A stretch of DNA of 64,000 nucleotides from Paramacrobiotus metropolitanus (taxonomy: Eukaryota; Tardigrada; Eutardigrada; Parachela; Macrobiotidae), in contig NW_026570245.1 in the NCBI RefSeq assembly GCF_019649055.1, positions 1-64,000 of the forward strand, read 5' to 3'. The position numbers and the translations under genes are program-made. Numbering within the stretch: position 1 is the first letter of the stretch; each line of letters starts with the position of its first letter. The notes under the pieces are model-generated. The model saw only the letters and a list, made by a program, of their open reading frames with translations, was not told the DNA's origin and searched no databases. Of the stretch, positions 45,564 through 55,503 are shown one piece after another.

Positions 45564-46041
45564 AGTATATCAAATTATACACTAGCGGTCTATGGGTCAA
45601 TAAAACAAAACCCTTTTATCAACAGAGGTTTCATTAGTATCCGGGTTAATAAGACAGCTAGTGACGTAACACAGTGGTCCGAGCGAAGCGAGAATACGCT
45701 CTCTGTGCGCGTGAAGCCTGCTGCGCTCGGCCGCGGCTTTGGCTTTGCGCGCGCGCCTCGAGGGCGCTTTATAATGGACCTATGGTACACATCTTTATAA
45801 AGTGTTTTTTTGTTTCTGCGACAAATCATTGAACCAGTATAACTATTTTTTAAACACAGTTTAATAGACCGACAACAGATTTCATTCAGAGTTCACATCA
45901 AGAAGTTATTGTTAGACATATTGTTATTGTTAACATTTTCTTAACAACATTGCACCCATCAACCGCAAGTTACATAAAAGCCATCATTAGCAAAATGGTT
46001 TAGCTAAGGTAACAACATGAAGAAGAGAAAACAATTCATCA

Positions 46042-47536
46042 GTCTAAGTAATAACCAAATGCGTTCAACCAGCCCTCCACTTCGGTCATACCAACTGTGT
46101 CCTCCATCGCACTGTTGTCCAATGAATACTGAGTAGACGCAAACGGCGGCTCGAATTCATCATCATCGATGTCTCCCAAGAATCCGTCGTCCATTTCATT
46201 ACCGCCGTCTTCATCATTGTCCTCCATGTCGGTATCCTGGCCTCCGTCCAAACGACCGCTTCACCCCCATTATCCGACTCAAAGCAAAGCGTTTTCATAC
46301 CTTCATCCGAACTGTCAGAGTCATCCAAAGTAATGACGGGCGGCTCTTCTTTGTCTTCAATGATGATAGGATTTTCGGCACTGCCAAGTGGATCGTCTTT
46401 CACGGTAATCACGGTTTGAGTGTTCGGGAACGTAAACTTCTGCGGAACGAGGATGCACTTTTTCACTGGCAATGGCGCCTTGAAGTGTGGAGACGGTGGA
46501 GTAGGAATAGTCGAAGGGACAGGCAGGGTGTCTTCAATGGTCGTACCGTCAGCGAACGTTGCCTGGAATGTAATAGTACCCGAGGAAACAATGCGGTGCT
46601 GGCTAACGGGAAACTCCATATGCAGAGTAGTCGGCTGGTCAGCTGTGACAGATACTGGGAATGGTTGAGTAGGCTCAGTGATGACAGCCGCCGGCAATGG
46701 TGGAGTAGGTTGAGGTGGCTCAGTGATGACAGCCGCCGGCAATGGTGGAGTAGGTTGAGGTGGCTCAGAGAAGACAGGTGGTGATGGTTGGGGGGTGGGC
46801 TCCCGCTGCCGGGTAAAATCGTAACCGCCAAAGTCCGGGGTTGGAGAACGGCTTGACGGTGGAGAGGGTGTCGGTGATTGGATTACCCGCTTGGCTTGGT
46901 TTTGCTTCTTCTTCGGCTTGGCTTTGAAGTGGATGGCTTCACTGATGATGAAGACTTGGCTTTGAGCTTCTCCTTCTTCTTTCGGTCACGCCCACACTGC
47001 CTGCCATTATGATGGGAACCGTATCCAGTTGTAAGTTGGTACGACGCGGATCGGGAACAATGTCACAACTCAAAAGGCAACCGACCACTAAACATATTAT
47101 ACGGATGTAGCATTATTTTTGTGAAATAAAATAAAAAGTCAATATACCTCCAACCGGTTGACCGCATGTAGCAAACGGTCTACCTCCTTTCCCGGCTTAC
47201 TCCATGTACAGCTTCCGACAAACTTCTTGACACTTGCACACAGATCTAATAAATTAAATTTTCATTGTTTAAGTTTAACCCTTTTAACAAATATAAACGA
47301 AAACGTACCGATATTATACTGGGCACACTCCCGTTGCTCTTGCTCCGAAATATCGTCCCACTTGGTTTTCAACCCTTTGATTATAGCTACAAATAGTTTT
47401 CTCTTAGAAAAATACTATTAAATAATTTCGATAATAAAAAAATAAATTTATAAAAAATTTATGAAAGGGGATAAGACTTACCACACTGCTGGCGGCACCA
47501 CTCCTGATAATCCGCAAGATACTTGAAGGGAGCCAT
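46042..47536 (-). CDS. Polinton cargo between the inverted repeats: spliced Pro-rich acidic protein
   Basis: On the minus strand, short first exons with GT-AG borders (first exon begins MAPFKYLADYQEWCRQQ) lead to a long Pro-rich region. That region has tandem PLPAAVITEP units, then a segment with the words TITFQATFADGTTIEDTLPV, and finally an acidic tail rich in Asp/Glu/Asn. No family recognised. The gene is the only clear content of the 2.2-kb segment bracketed by the 1-kb inverted repeats. A TATA-like box (gtataaaa) lies near 47657-47663. It looks damaged (perhaps two breaks). Confidence 0.4.
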
Positions 47537-47656
47537 GGAGCAAAAGATAAACTGAACTAACTAAAAATATAAGGGAGATCCTGGCAGGTATTCCAAGGTA
47601 GGTGGATTGGATTAAAAAAAACTTTGGAATGAAAAAATTTGCTTGGTCGCTGAGGT

Positions 47657-47663
47657 TTTATAC
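47657..47663 (-). promoter_or_regulatory. TATA-like box of the bracketed cargo gene
   Basis: Reads gtataaaa on the minus strand, about 120 bp upstream of the Met at 47536. Confidence 0.5.
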
Positions 47664-47787
47664 TCAAAAAAAGTGTAGGTTTCAACTCTTAAAAGTTAAC
47701 ATAACGTATGAACTATTGTTTTAGTTACTTGTACTACGCAACCCGTTAACTGAACTCCGTTGACCAGACTAAAAATTGACGTTTAGA

Positions 47788-48770
47788 CTAGTAACCAACC
47801 GTAACGTTTCACTGAACAATACCAACGTTACTTGTATTACCGAAAGTAACTGGAACGTGCTAATATCAGAGAGAAACCTACGTGGGCGTACTTCAGTTTC
47901 CAATCAACCAGTAAAAATCGTTCCTAAAACAATGAGTGACTGAAACGCGCTAATATCAGAGAGAAACCTACGTGGACGTACTTCAGTTTGGAATCCACCA
48001 ATAAAAACCGTTCCTAAAACAATGAGTGACTGAAACGCGCTAATATCAGAGAGAACCCATGTGGGCGGGCTTAAACTAATACGAGCGTACTGATACAACA
48101 GCCATCTATTACACAGACTTGAAATTGGGCTTCGGCTTCACGCGCACACACCGAGAGGGCGCGCGTGGTCCTCGCTTCGCTCGGACCACTGTGTTACGTC
48201 ACTAGCTGTCTTATTAACCCGGATACTAATGAAACCTCTGTTGATAAAAGGGTTTGTTTTATTGACCCATAGACCGCTAGTGTATAATTTGATATACAAT
48301 AAACTCCCGACTACAAACACGTTGAACCCGGATTAAAAGCATTTAATATTCAAAGAACGATGCCACTCATCTCATAAAACAATACGGTAGTTCCGTATTC
48401 ATGGAAGCTAACCGGAGCTAATCGTGACATTCTTTTACTTAATGAATGGGCACAAAATGTAATAGTATCTTAACCTATACAGCCGGACCTATCCTTGTTA
48501 CAATTATACCAGTGCAGATAGACTAAAAACTTGATTTAATGATTAAGCTAGACAGAGCTTCTTCGTGCTTATAAACAAGCTAGACAGCATAGTTTAATAC
48601 ATGGCACCACACACTGTGTTTAACGTAGTTTAATACAAATCGCCACCCACTACAACATAACACAGTTGGCTAGTACAACATTAGTACAACAGTAGTACAA
48701 CATACCACAACATTAGTTCCAGGCTAAACCTCTACCACAAAGACACAAGACAGTGACCAATAGTCCAAGT
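47788..48770 (-). repeat. Polinton internal inverted repeat, right arm
   Basis: Inverse copy of 44585-45563. The inner edge is sharp (ctagtaaccaac at 47788 pairs with gttggttactag ending 45563). The outer edge fades over about 20 bp near the motif ccattggtcactg. The extreme similarity means recent duplication or ongoing gene conversion. Confidence 0.9.
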
Positions 48771-48928
48771 CTAATACTCCAAGTAATGCTGTACGTGGAG
48801 ACGACGAATCCGACCCATACGATAATCTTGCAGTATAACTAGGGGTTGGGCTACACGGTGATGAACCAATAGCTGGCGAGCACACTGTGCTAGGTGTTTT
48901 GCCTTGAGTTGACACGACTGATAGATAC

Positions 48929-48936
48929 TATATAAA
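48929..48936 (+). promoter_or_regulatory. TATA box of the BIR-BIR-RING gene
   Basis: tatataaa on the plus strand, 40 bp upstream of the Met at 48976. Two CCAAT-type motifs lie at about 48757 and 48866. Confidence 0.7.
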
Positions 48937-48975
48937 CGCTAGCATTTCAGTGCGGCAGTTCAGTTGGTAGCCAAA

Positions 48976-49731
48976 ATGGATATGACACAGATGAGCAATC
49001 GCTTCGGGAGTTTTGAAAACTGGCCGGATCAGTCCCTTGCCCCTAAAGAACTGGCAAGCCAAGGGTTCTTTTATCAAGGGCAGCATGACGAAATCCACTG
49101 CGCATACTGTGGCTATATTATGGGTGACTGGGTGAACTCACGGTATAAACCATACTACCGACACCGTTTAGCACGTCCAGACTGTGTTAGGGCTATGGAG
49201 GAATCCGGATCAAGAAAACACATTCCGCACTCACCGGCAATGAAAGACTACAAGACACGCTTTGCTACTTACGCTGAATGGCCTGCTAACAAGCACCAGC
49301 AACCCAGAGATATGGCTGCAGCCGGCTTCTATTATGAAGGCCGAGATGACTGTGTTCGCTGCTTTCACTGTGGTGGTGCACTTCATGCTTGGGACAAAGA
49401 TGATGTTCCGTGGGAAGAGCACGCTTGGACTTACCCGAAATGTCCGTATCTTGTACAAACAAAGGGCTCAGCATTCATCAACGATGTTCGTAAAAAACGC
49501 CAAGAAGCCGAAACAACATGTTGTGGATTAACACGAAAAGCTCAAGAACCTACAACTTCTGAAGACCCCAAAGAGAAATTACGCTGTAAAGTCTGCTAAG
49601 AAAATGATTCGGAAATCATGTTCAGACCATGCGGTCATTTAGTTTGCTGTGCAAAATGTTCAAGCAAGCTGCTGCTGTGCCCAATTTGTCGGGGTGTCAT
49701 TTTCCATAAGTGCTGGGCTTTCTTCTGTTAG
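48976..49731 (+). pseudogene. Polinton cargo: inhibitor-of-apoptosis protein (BIR-BIR-RING)
   Basis: Two BIR domains. The first (about residues 8-75) has RFGSFENWP, then CAYC, His and Cys ligands. The second (about 90-160) has RFATYAEWP, then CFHC, His and Cys. A RING-type cluster (FRPCGHLVCC, then CPICRG) follows. This is the layout of animal and baculovirus IAPs, which block caspases and ubiquitinate partners. A start at 48964 is also in frame; 48976 is 40 bp from the TATA box. The gene looks broken (about one break). It is the last gene before the right TIR and mirrors the BIR-bearing gene at the left end. Confidence 0.85.
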
Positions 49732-49773
49732 TTTTTATTGTCTGTATCATGCATGTTCATTCATGTTCATAGA

Positions 49774-49918
49774 AAAAGAGGGTGGGGAAAAATAAACCAA
49801 AGAAAGGGGACCAACCGGTTCAAACCGACTGAAAACCGAACCGATTACAAGCCGAACCGCGGACCGGTCGAAAACCGGACCGATTCGGAGCTGACGGTAA
49901 ACTAGCGCTATATCTTCT
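49774..49918 (-). repeat. Polinton right terminal inverted repeat
   Basis: Inverse of 26800-26954. On the plus strand it begins with the agggtggggaaaaataaacc cassette, whose AATAAA (49791-49796) lies 60 nt past the IAP stop. Confidence 0.95.
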
Positions 49919-49924
49919 CGTGTT
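49919..49924 (+). repeat. Polinton target-site duplication, right (cgtgtt)
   Basis: Exact copy of 26794-26799. Confidence 0.95.
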
Positions 49925-50764
49925 ACGTGGCTAAACCGGGTGGCGTGGCGCCGTAGTACGGAATTAAGCGTCACCCCGTCAGTTTCGAAAGTTATTTACT
50001 GTATTTACGAATTCTCGATCTGTCGACAGGCTTGTACTGCGTTGTACAAACTGACGATCTACGACCACAAGGCGTACTGGACAGTTTGTTTCTGACCTTT
50101 AGCGGACTTCTTTCCGGCTCGACACCTTATTTAAAGACGAAAAGCATGTACGGCCAGTTATAATTATTATTATTATTATTCTGCTAAGGCCACGCTCTAT
50201 GGAAAAGTCTGGCTGCACTTCAATTAGACTCAGTAAACTTATTGACCAGATGCTCCGGTAAGTCCGGAGGTCCCGAAAAAAAAATGGAAGAAAAACGTAG
50301 ATGTACATGATATCTCGTCACACCTACAGATAGTCGAATAGACGTCAGCATATAAAAAAGTTAAAGTGTCAAAAGTATGAAAAAAAGCGTTCAGTATTCG
50401 TATTTAAAGTATTGCAAGCTCTGATTGCATTGTTTTTTTTCTGGGACCCGTGGTCCAGTATCATCTTAATAACTTTTGTAAAAACTTTCACGTTTTTTCC
50501 GTTTTTTTGTGTGGCTGGAACATCTGTGAATTTTCTATCGCTTTCCTCGTGCGATTTACGTAGTTTAATTTTCCTTAAGTGAAAGACTGAAAGGTTACGG
50601 CTATGTACCTTTTTAACCCACGGAAACATCTAAGTTGCTTTTTTTATTTGTTAAATTTGCGCAGGCTGACAGGCGCTGCGCGTTGCACGTTGTGCTAGCT
50701 TGCAGTATCTGTACACAGAACAACTACAGTTTCCGTCCTCCGAAGTCGTGATAATCACTAAGTA

Positions 50765-51015
50765 CTGGGAAACATGCACGTTGTCGTGCATTGACAGACC
50801 GGAGCGCAGCACCTTTATGCGAGTGATAAATAATTTTTAACGTCCTACCATTAGCACGTCCTACCATTAACACTTGACATATAATTATTAATTTCTAGTT
50901 AGCAACAAAAACAGCCAGCAACACTTTCCTAACGACCTTCCGTAACGGACAGAAATCAACGAAAGCTTAGTCTGGACTCTTAAATACACAGAACCTTCGC
51001 TACGCTCCGGTCGAA
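50765..51015 (+). repeat. Diverged direct repeat, copy 1
   Basis: Shares ttgtcgtgca, cggagcg, cgaccttccgtaac, agaaatcaac and cgctacgctccg, in the same order and spacing, with 51255-51512. This is a segmental duplication or two copies of one decayed element, 490 bp apart. Confidence 0.65.
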
Positions 51016-51254
51016 TAGTTAATTTGCAGTCTTGCCTGATTCAGTTGCTAGATTTATGCACTTGCTTGAATCGAATACACTGAAATGAGTGAATGTGTAC
51101 AGCACTGTTAATGTCGCGGTAGCTGTGCTAAATGGACAAGTCGACTGTCTGACAACACTTTTCTACTGTGCGGAAAAATACAACAATTTGACTGTTGCTA
51201 CGGCACCGGACATCCGCTATAAGTATATAATAATGATACTGTACTTAAAATAAA

Positions 51255-51512
51255 AACTATGGAAAAATGCATATTGTCGTGCACTGGCCGACCCGGAGCG
51301 TAGTAGCTTTTTGGTTATGCGAGAGATAATTGATTTGTAACGTTCTACCAGTGGCACGCTTAATAATTGACCTATTTATCAGTTTTAACTCAGCAACAAA
51401 ACCAGCCAGCCATACTATCGTAACGACCTTCCGTAACACCCTTTCTTAGCGGATAGAAATCAACAAAAAGCACTGGTTTTGAACATAGAAGACCTCCGCT
51501 ACGCTCCGACAT
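51255..51512 (+). repeat. Diverged direct repeat, copy 2
   Basis: Partner of 50765-51015. The two differ by many substitutions and small indels, so the duplication is old. Confidence 0.65.
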
Positions 51513-52032
51513 TAATTAAACTACAGTATACAGATTTTATAGATCTTGCCAAGCTTTATTGCGTGATTCTCATGGCAACAACCAAACACAATTGCTACAC
51601 ACAGCACACTCGTAAAACAGTCTTTTCTGTATTTTGTTTTCGGTCGCTAAACCGTCGGTTTATACGGTTGCCTAATATTTATTTACTGTAGAAAAGATGC
51701 CGAAAGAGTGATGATGCGCTGTCAAACAACGAAGATCCTGCTGAGATTCCCGGGAGAAGGACAATCCGTCACGCATCCGTCTGGTATTAAGAGGTCAGTT
51801 TTAGCTGCGCGGCCAGTCGTCGCCCCAGCCAGCGGGATATGAATCGATGGGATGAACAGTGTGCACGGTGTTAATTGGCGTTGGCTTACAATGAGCCAGA
51901 TACTTTGAGATACTCTGGGATAGCCGTTTGTCCAGCACCGGCAGGAGAGTGTCCTGTCCATGAATGCCACATCCTGATCCTCCATACGGTGTCCAGCCCA
52001 CCAGGATGACGAGCTGGACAGCGCAGCGCATC

Positions 52033-54088
52033 ATGATCGTTGTTCTAATAATTATTCTCTCCGTTGGCTTTTTCGCATTAGCCCCGACTCTACCGACATT
52101 CAGCCAGTTCGCGCGTCATTTCAGCTATAGGCGATCAGCGCCACCCTGGAAGGACATGAATCCGGTAACCACTTTGAATAAGCCATTGTGCTAGTTCTGC
52201 CTTAACCACATTTCGGATGCGTTCCACATTACAAAACTTGGTATTCCTTAGTACTCTCGCATATATAACCTTGTCTAGAAACCTTACTTCGTTTTGTCTC
52301 ATATTTCGGGTCACTTTAAAATGTATATACAACAAATAATACAAAGTATAAAAACGTATACTTGAAATGACCGAAACATGAGCCAAAACGAAGTACCAGT
52401 AACTATTCAGCAGACGATTTTTGCAAAGCTTAAGAGTATCGTGTCTCCGGCGGCCGGTGCGCGAATCCATAGGGTGACAATGTCGGCAACGCGATCAACG
52501 TCCCAGTATAGAACTTATAAAAAAACGTGTCACCTTTCATTGTAGAATTGTGCGTCCACCGAAGCCACCGCCCAAGAGCCGGACGCGGACATGGACCGGC
52601 TGCGTTGCGGCTTACTGCTGCGTATGTCTGGTCGGATCGCCGCGGCACAGCAATACCGTCAGCAGCGGCGCCAGGCGTTCCCGACGGTCTCCAACAGCAC
52701 GCCCAGCGGTGCATCTCTGGCCCGATTCCTGACGTACAATTTCCGGCCGATCCTGGACGCGGGACTGGGCAATTTCTTGTTCCAGACGGCCACGCTGGTG
52801 GGCTGTGCGCACCACAACCACCGCATTCCGGTGCGGATTAGCCACGACCTGCGGATGGTCCTGTTCGAAGGAATGGATATCGACTACATGGACCCGTCCG
52901 TCCTCTTCCCGAACAATTCGCTGGCAGCGCAGACTCTGGGTAAGCGTGGATATAGATCTTCTTAAAACTTTGCTGTAAAAGTAACATGACTATAAAGTCG
53001 AAAGTGAACCAATATCAGATCCATAGCAATTTTTTCCGATTTTAAAATGAATTTCAAAAATTTTAATTCATTTTAAATTTATGGGAAAATGCTATGAACG
53101 TGAAATTAGTTCACTTTCGACTTATGACCATGCGCCTATTATAGCAAAGTTTCAAGAAGATCGGTTATAACCAGACTTTTGGTACACAACAATGCATTCA
53201 AACTTTTCGCCCATTTTAATACGCCATATCTCAGCAATCGGATGTTGCGCGCACAAACGGTTTTCAGAACAGCGTACACAATTCATTTAGCTTTAGAACG
53301 ATATAAAGTAATACAAAGAAGTAATACGGAGTGCGCGAAAGCCAAAGTTTTAGCGTATGCGTCTCATTTTTGACGCTATGTATCGGGCCATTTTCCTTAC
53401 GACTTATGACGCTGTTTGTTTAGGCGACTTGGGTCCGGGAAAGTTCACTCCCGTCTTCCACAACATCAGTTCGCGCTTTCCCCACGACGCCGCGGCGTTA
53501 TCCGGGTACGGGCAATCCTGGAAGTATTTCCACGGTGTCGCCCCCGAGATCCGCGCGCTGTTGACCTTAAAGGAAGCCATTCAACGGCAAGCCATCAACG
53601 CCATTCTGGAGGGTCTGCAGAGCCTGCGCCTTCGTGGCACCCTGAGTCGCGGTAGTCACAACCAGCAGCCGGTGCGCGTGGGGATCCACGTGCGCCGCGG
53701 CGACATCGTCAACAACGCCGGGTTCGCCGCGCACGGCCACGTGGCCGCCACGGAGGAGTACCTACTGCGCATGGCGCTGCGCATGCAACGCCGCTACCCG
53801 CACGCCGTCTTCTTCGTCCTCAGCAACGACCTGGAATACTGCCGTCGGCTCTTCCGCGAACCCAACGTCGTTTTCGTCGCCGGGAAGCCGGCCACCGTGG
53901 ACCTGGCCGTCATGACCTTTATGGATGTGCTGGTGCTGAGTGTGGGCAGTTATGGATGGTGGGCGGCGTACCTGAGCGACGCGCAGGAGGTCGTCTATTT
54001 CAAGGACTGGCCGCGCAATGGCAGTGAGTTTGCGCGGGGCCTGGCGGCGGAAGACTACTTCCTCCCGGCATGGCACGCTGAGAATTAG
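52033..54088 (+). CDS. GT11 alpha-1,2-fucosyltransferase-like protein
   Basis: Three exons: 52033-52164, 52546-52939 and 53424-54088, all GT-AG and in phase, giving about 396 residues. Exon 1 encodes a short cytosolic end and a type II signal anchor (IVVLIIILSVGFFALA). Exon 2 has the N-terminal donor-fold motif GLGNFLFQTA. Exon 3 has the GT11 GDP-fucose motif VGIHVRRGDIV, then VFFVLSNDLEYC and the C-terminal SVGSYGWWAAYL. GT11 enzymes in the Golgi add alpha-1,2 fucose to terminal galactose; invertebrates often carry expanded families, so the exact acceptor cannot be told. The stem after the anchor is short and Arg/Pro-rich. No break is seen. Intron 2 is largely occupied by a foldback element. 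Confidence 0.88.
52285..52403. repeat. Imperfect inverted repeat in intron 1 of the fucosyltransferase gene
   Basis: Arms of about 45 bp: acttcgttttgtctcatatt ... on the left is mirrored by ... catgagccaaaacgaagt on the right, with several mismatches, around an AT-rich centre. Possibly a remnant of another foldback element. Confidence 0.6.
52960..53405. mobile_element. Foldback MITE copy 3, left arm truncated
   Basis: The right arm carries the family landmarks (cttttggtacac, ggatgttgcgcgca, caaacggttttcag, cgggccatttt) in the order of copies 1 and 2. The centre is a palindrome with aagtcgaaagtgaacc and its mirror. The left arm is short. Flanking TTAA is not preserved (TTAC on the right). It is the most diverged copy and fills most of intron 2 (52940-53423) of the fucosyltransferase gene. 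Confidence 0.7.
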
Positions 54089-54753
54089 CCGGGTAACTGC
54101 TCAGTCAGCGCCAGCAATCACCAACGACAGATCCTTTCAACTACGTCGCCGTCTGGTGTCTATGGCATACTGCTTCGCGCTTTTGAAATAATCGTTCTAC
54201 TAAAGTCTGATGCTCGTAATGTTTGTTTTTACAAGTTTCAGTGCTAAAGCTGTTGTTACGGGGAATTAGAATTATTATGCTACGAGCAGTTTTTATTGTT
54301 TTTTTGCCAGATGCACATTGCTCAGTTGCTGCTGCCGAAAACAAAGGTCAGCCGAAAGAAGAAAAACGTAGAAAAAAATGTGTTTGCGGATAGGTCGTAC
54401 AAGTACGGTGCGTCTGTACGCAGTACAGGTACTGATGGTCGTGCATAATTGTGCTATACATAATACATAACGTACATATATAGGGGGAAAAAAGTCTAGC
54501 CGAACCAGTCCCTTGCACTTCTGATGTAAGCCAGCTGGTGGTTTACGTTGTGGCTTGACAGTGTTCTATGTAGAGCGCTGCTTTTAAGGCTGTGCGGGCG
54601 GCATTGACGGTACATGTGGTTTTAGCTGCACCAGGCTGTAATACAGTTTTAGCCTGCTTACCTGCAGGTTGTACGAGTGCTGCTTACCTGTTATCAGTAC
54701 GTGCAAGCTAAAGAAGAAGGTCTGTATTGTAAGCGTACATTTTACGGAAAAGG
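54089..54753. other. Intergenic DNA downstream of the fucosyltransferase gene
   Basis: The 3' UTR should lie here. I see no gene, and only weak AT-rich and gtac-rich words. Confidence 0.4.
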
Positions 54754-55503
54754 CTACTCGTATGGTCGTTTAAGTGAAACACTACCCGTACGGTCGTTCG
54801 GTTGGCCACCTATGGCAAGTGAATGGGCGATGATCGTTTAAGTGAAACACCCGAAATAACATTTTCCACAAACCGATTTTCTTACGGATTTTTTCCTCTT
54901 CCAATTACACAGGATGTACCCTTTACAGAGGACTTGAAAATTTTAAAAATGCTTGAACCGTTTTCTTTACAAATGAGACGTAAAGAAATCAGTGACGACA
55001 GCGCTTTAGCCGCGCCACGAGTGCCACTGCACTACGCTCAAATATTTGCAATCACCGCCATCCATGGGGGGCTGTTAATTCAGTTTAAGCAAATTTAAGT
55101 TCAGTTGAATTTTTTTCTTCGTTTGTTTGAAGTTGGTGTCTTCAAACTGTATTTGGTCTATTTAGACCAAAACTAATAGTTTTGATCTAAATAGACATCT
55201 TACACCGCGATGGGACTGCCACCCATGGATGGCGGTTACTGCAAATATTTGAGCATAGTGCAGTGGCACTCGTGGCGTGGCTAAAGCGCTTTCGTCACTG
55301 ATTTCTTTACGTCTCATTTGAAAGAAAACGGTTCAAGCATTTTTAAAAATTTCAAGTACTCTGTAAAGGGTACATCCTGTGTAATCGGAAGAGGAAAAAA
55401 TCCGTAAGAAAATCGGTCGAAAATGTTATTTCGGGTGTTTCACTTAAACGACCATCGCTCATTCACTTACCATAGTGTTTCACTTAAACGACCATACGAG
55501 TAG
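54754..55503. mobile_element. Foldback element, about 750 bp, no coding capacity
   Basis: The ends ctactcgtatggtcgttta and its mirror lie at 54754 and 55503. The arms are about 310 and 290 bp, similar over nearly their full length with scattered mismatches, and contain two copies each of gtttaagtgaaacac. The 100-bp centre itself folds (ttggtctatttagaccaa, and tagttttgatctaaataga mirrored nearby). No target duplication is obvious. The frame at 54823-55098 is just one arm read through. Confidence 0.8.

Larger units (their letters stand above)
26800..49918. mobile_element. Polinton/Maverick element, 23,119 bp
   Basis: Terminal inverted repeats of about 150 bp start agaagatatagcgc at both ends, inside an exact 6-bp target duplication. 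The core gene set of the family is present: protein-primed PolB, retrovirus-type integrase with chromodomain, FtsK/A32-type ATPase, adenain-like protease, and major and minor jelly-roll capsid proteins. Cargo includes a TBP-like gene, an ADP-ribosylhydrolase-BIR region and a BIR-BIR-RING gene. The ends are complete, but roughly six genes look broken, so the copy is not whole. The TIRs are nearly identical, which points to a young age. Closest kin by gene content would be animal Polintons and the related adintoviruses. Confidence 0.97.
49925..52032. other. Intergenic DNA between the Polinton and the fucosyltransferase gene
   Basis: No gene supported. It contains a small ATT microsatellite (50162-50180) and two diverged direct copies of a 250-bp sequence (50765-51015 and 51255-51512). 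The frames around 51720-52030 on the minus strand have no recognisable domain. Confidence 0.45.

Noticed and set aside
46416-46784. Plus-strand frames opposite the Pro-rich cargo gene
   Set aside because: Trp/Arg/Ser-rich antisense of tandem Pro codons.
44585-48770. Nested transposon with 1-kb TIRs
   Set aside because: The outer borders fade gradually and no target duplication is visible, so I report it only as an inverted repeat.
54823-55098. 91-residue open frame
   Set aside because: It is one arm of the foldback element. The mirror arm carries no matching protein and there is no family.
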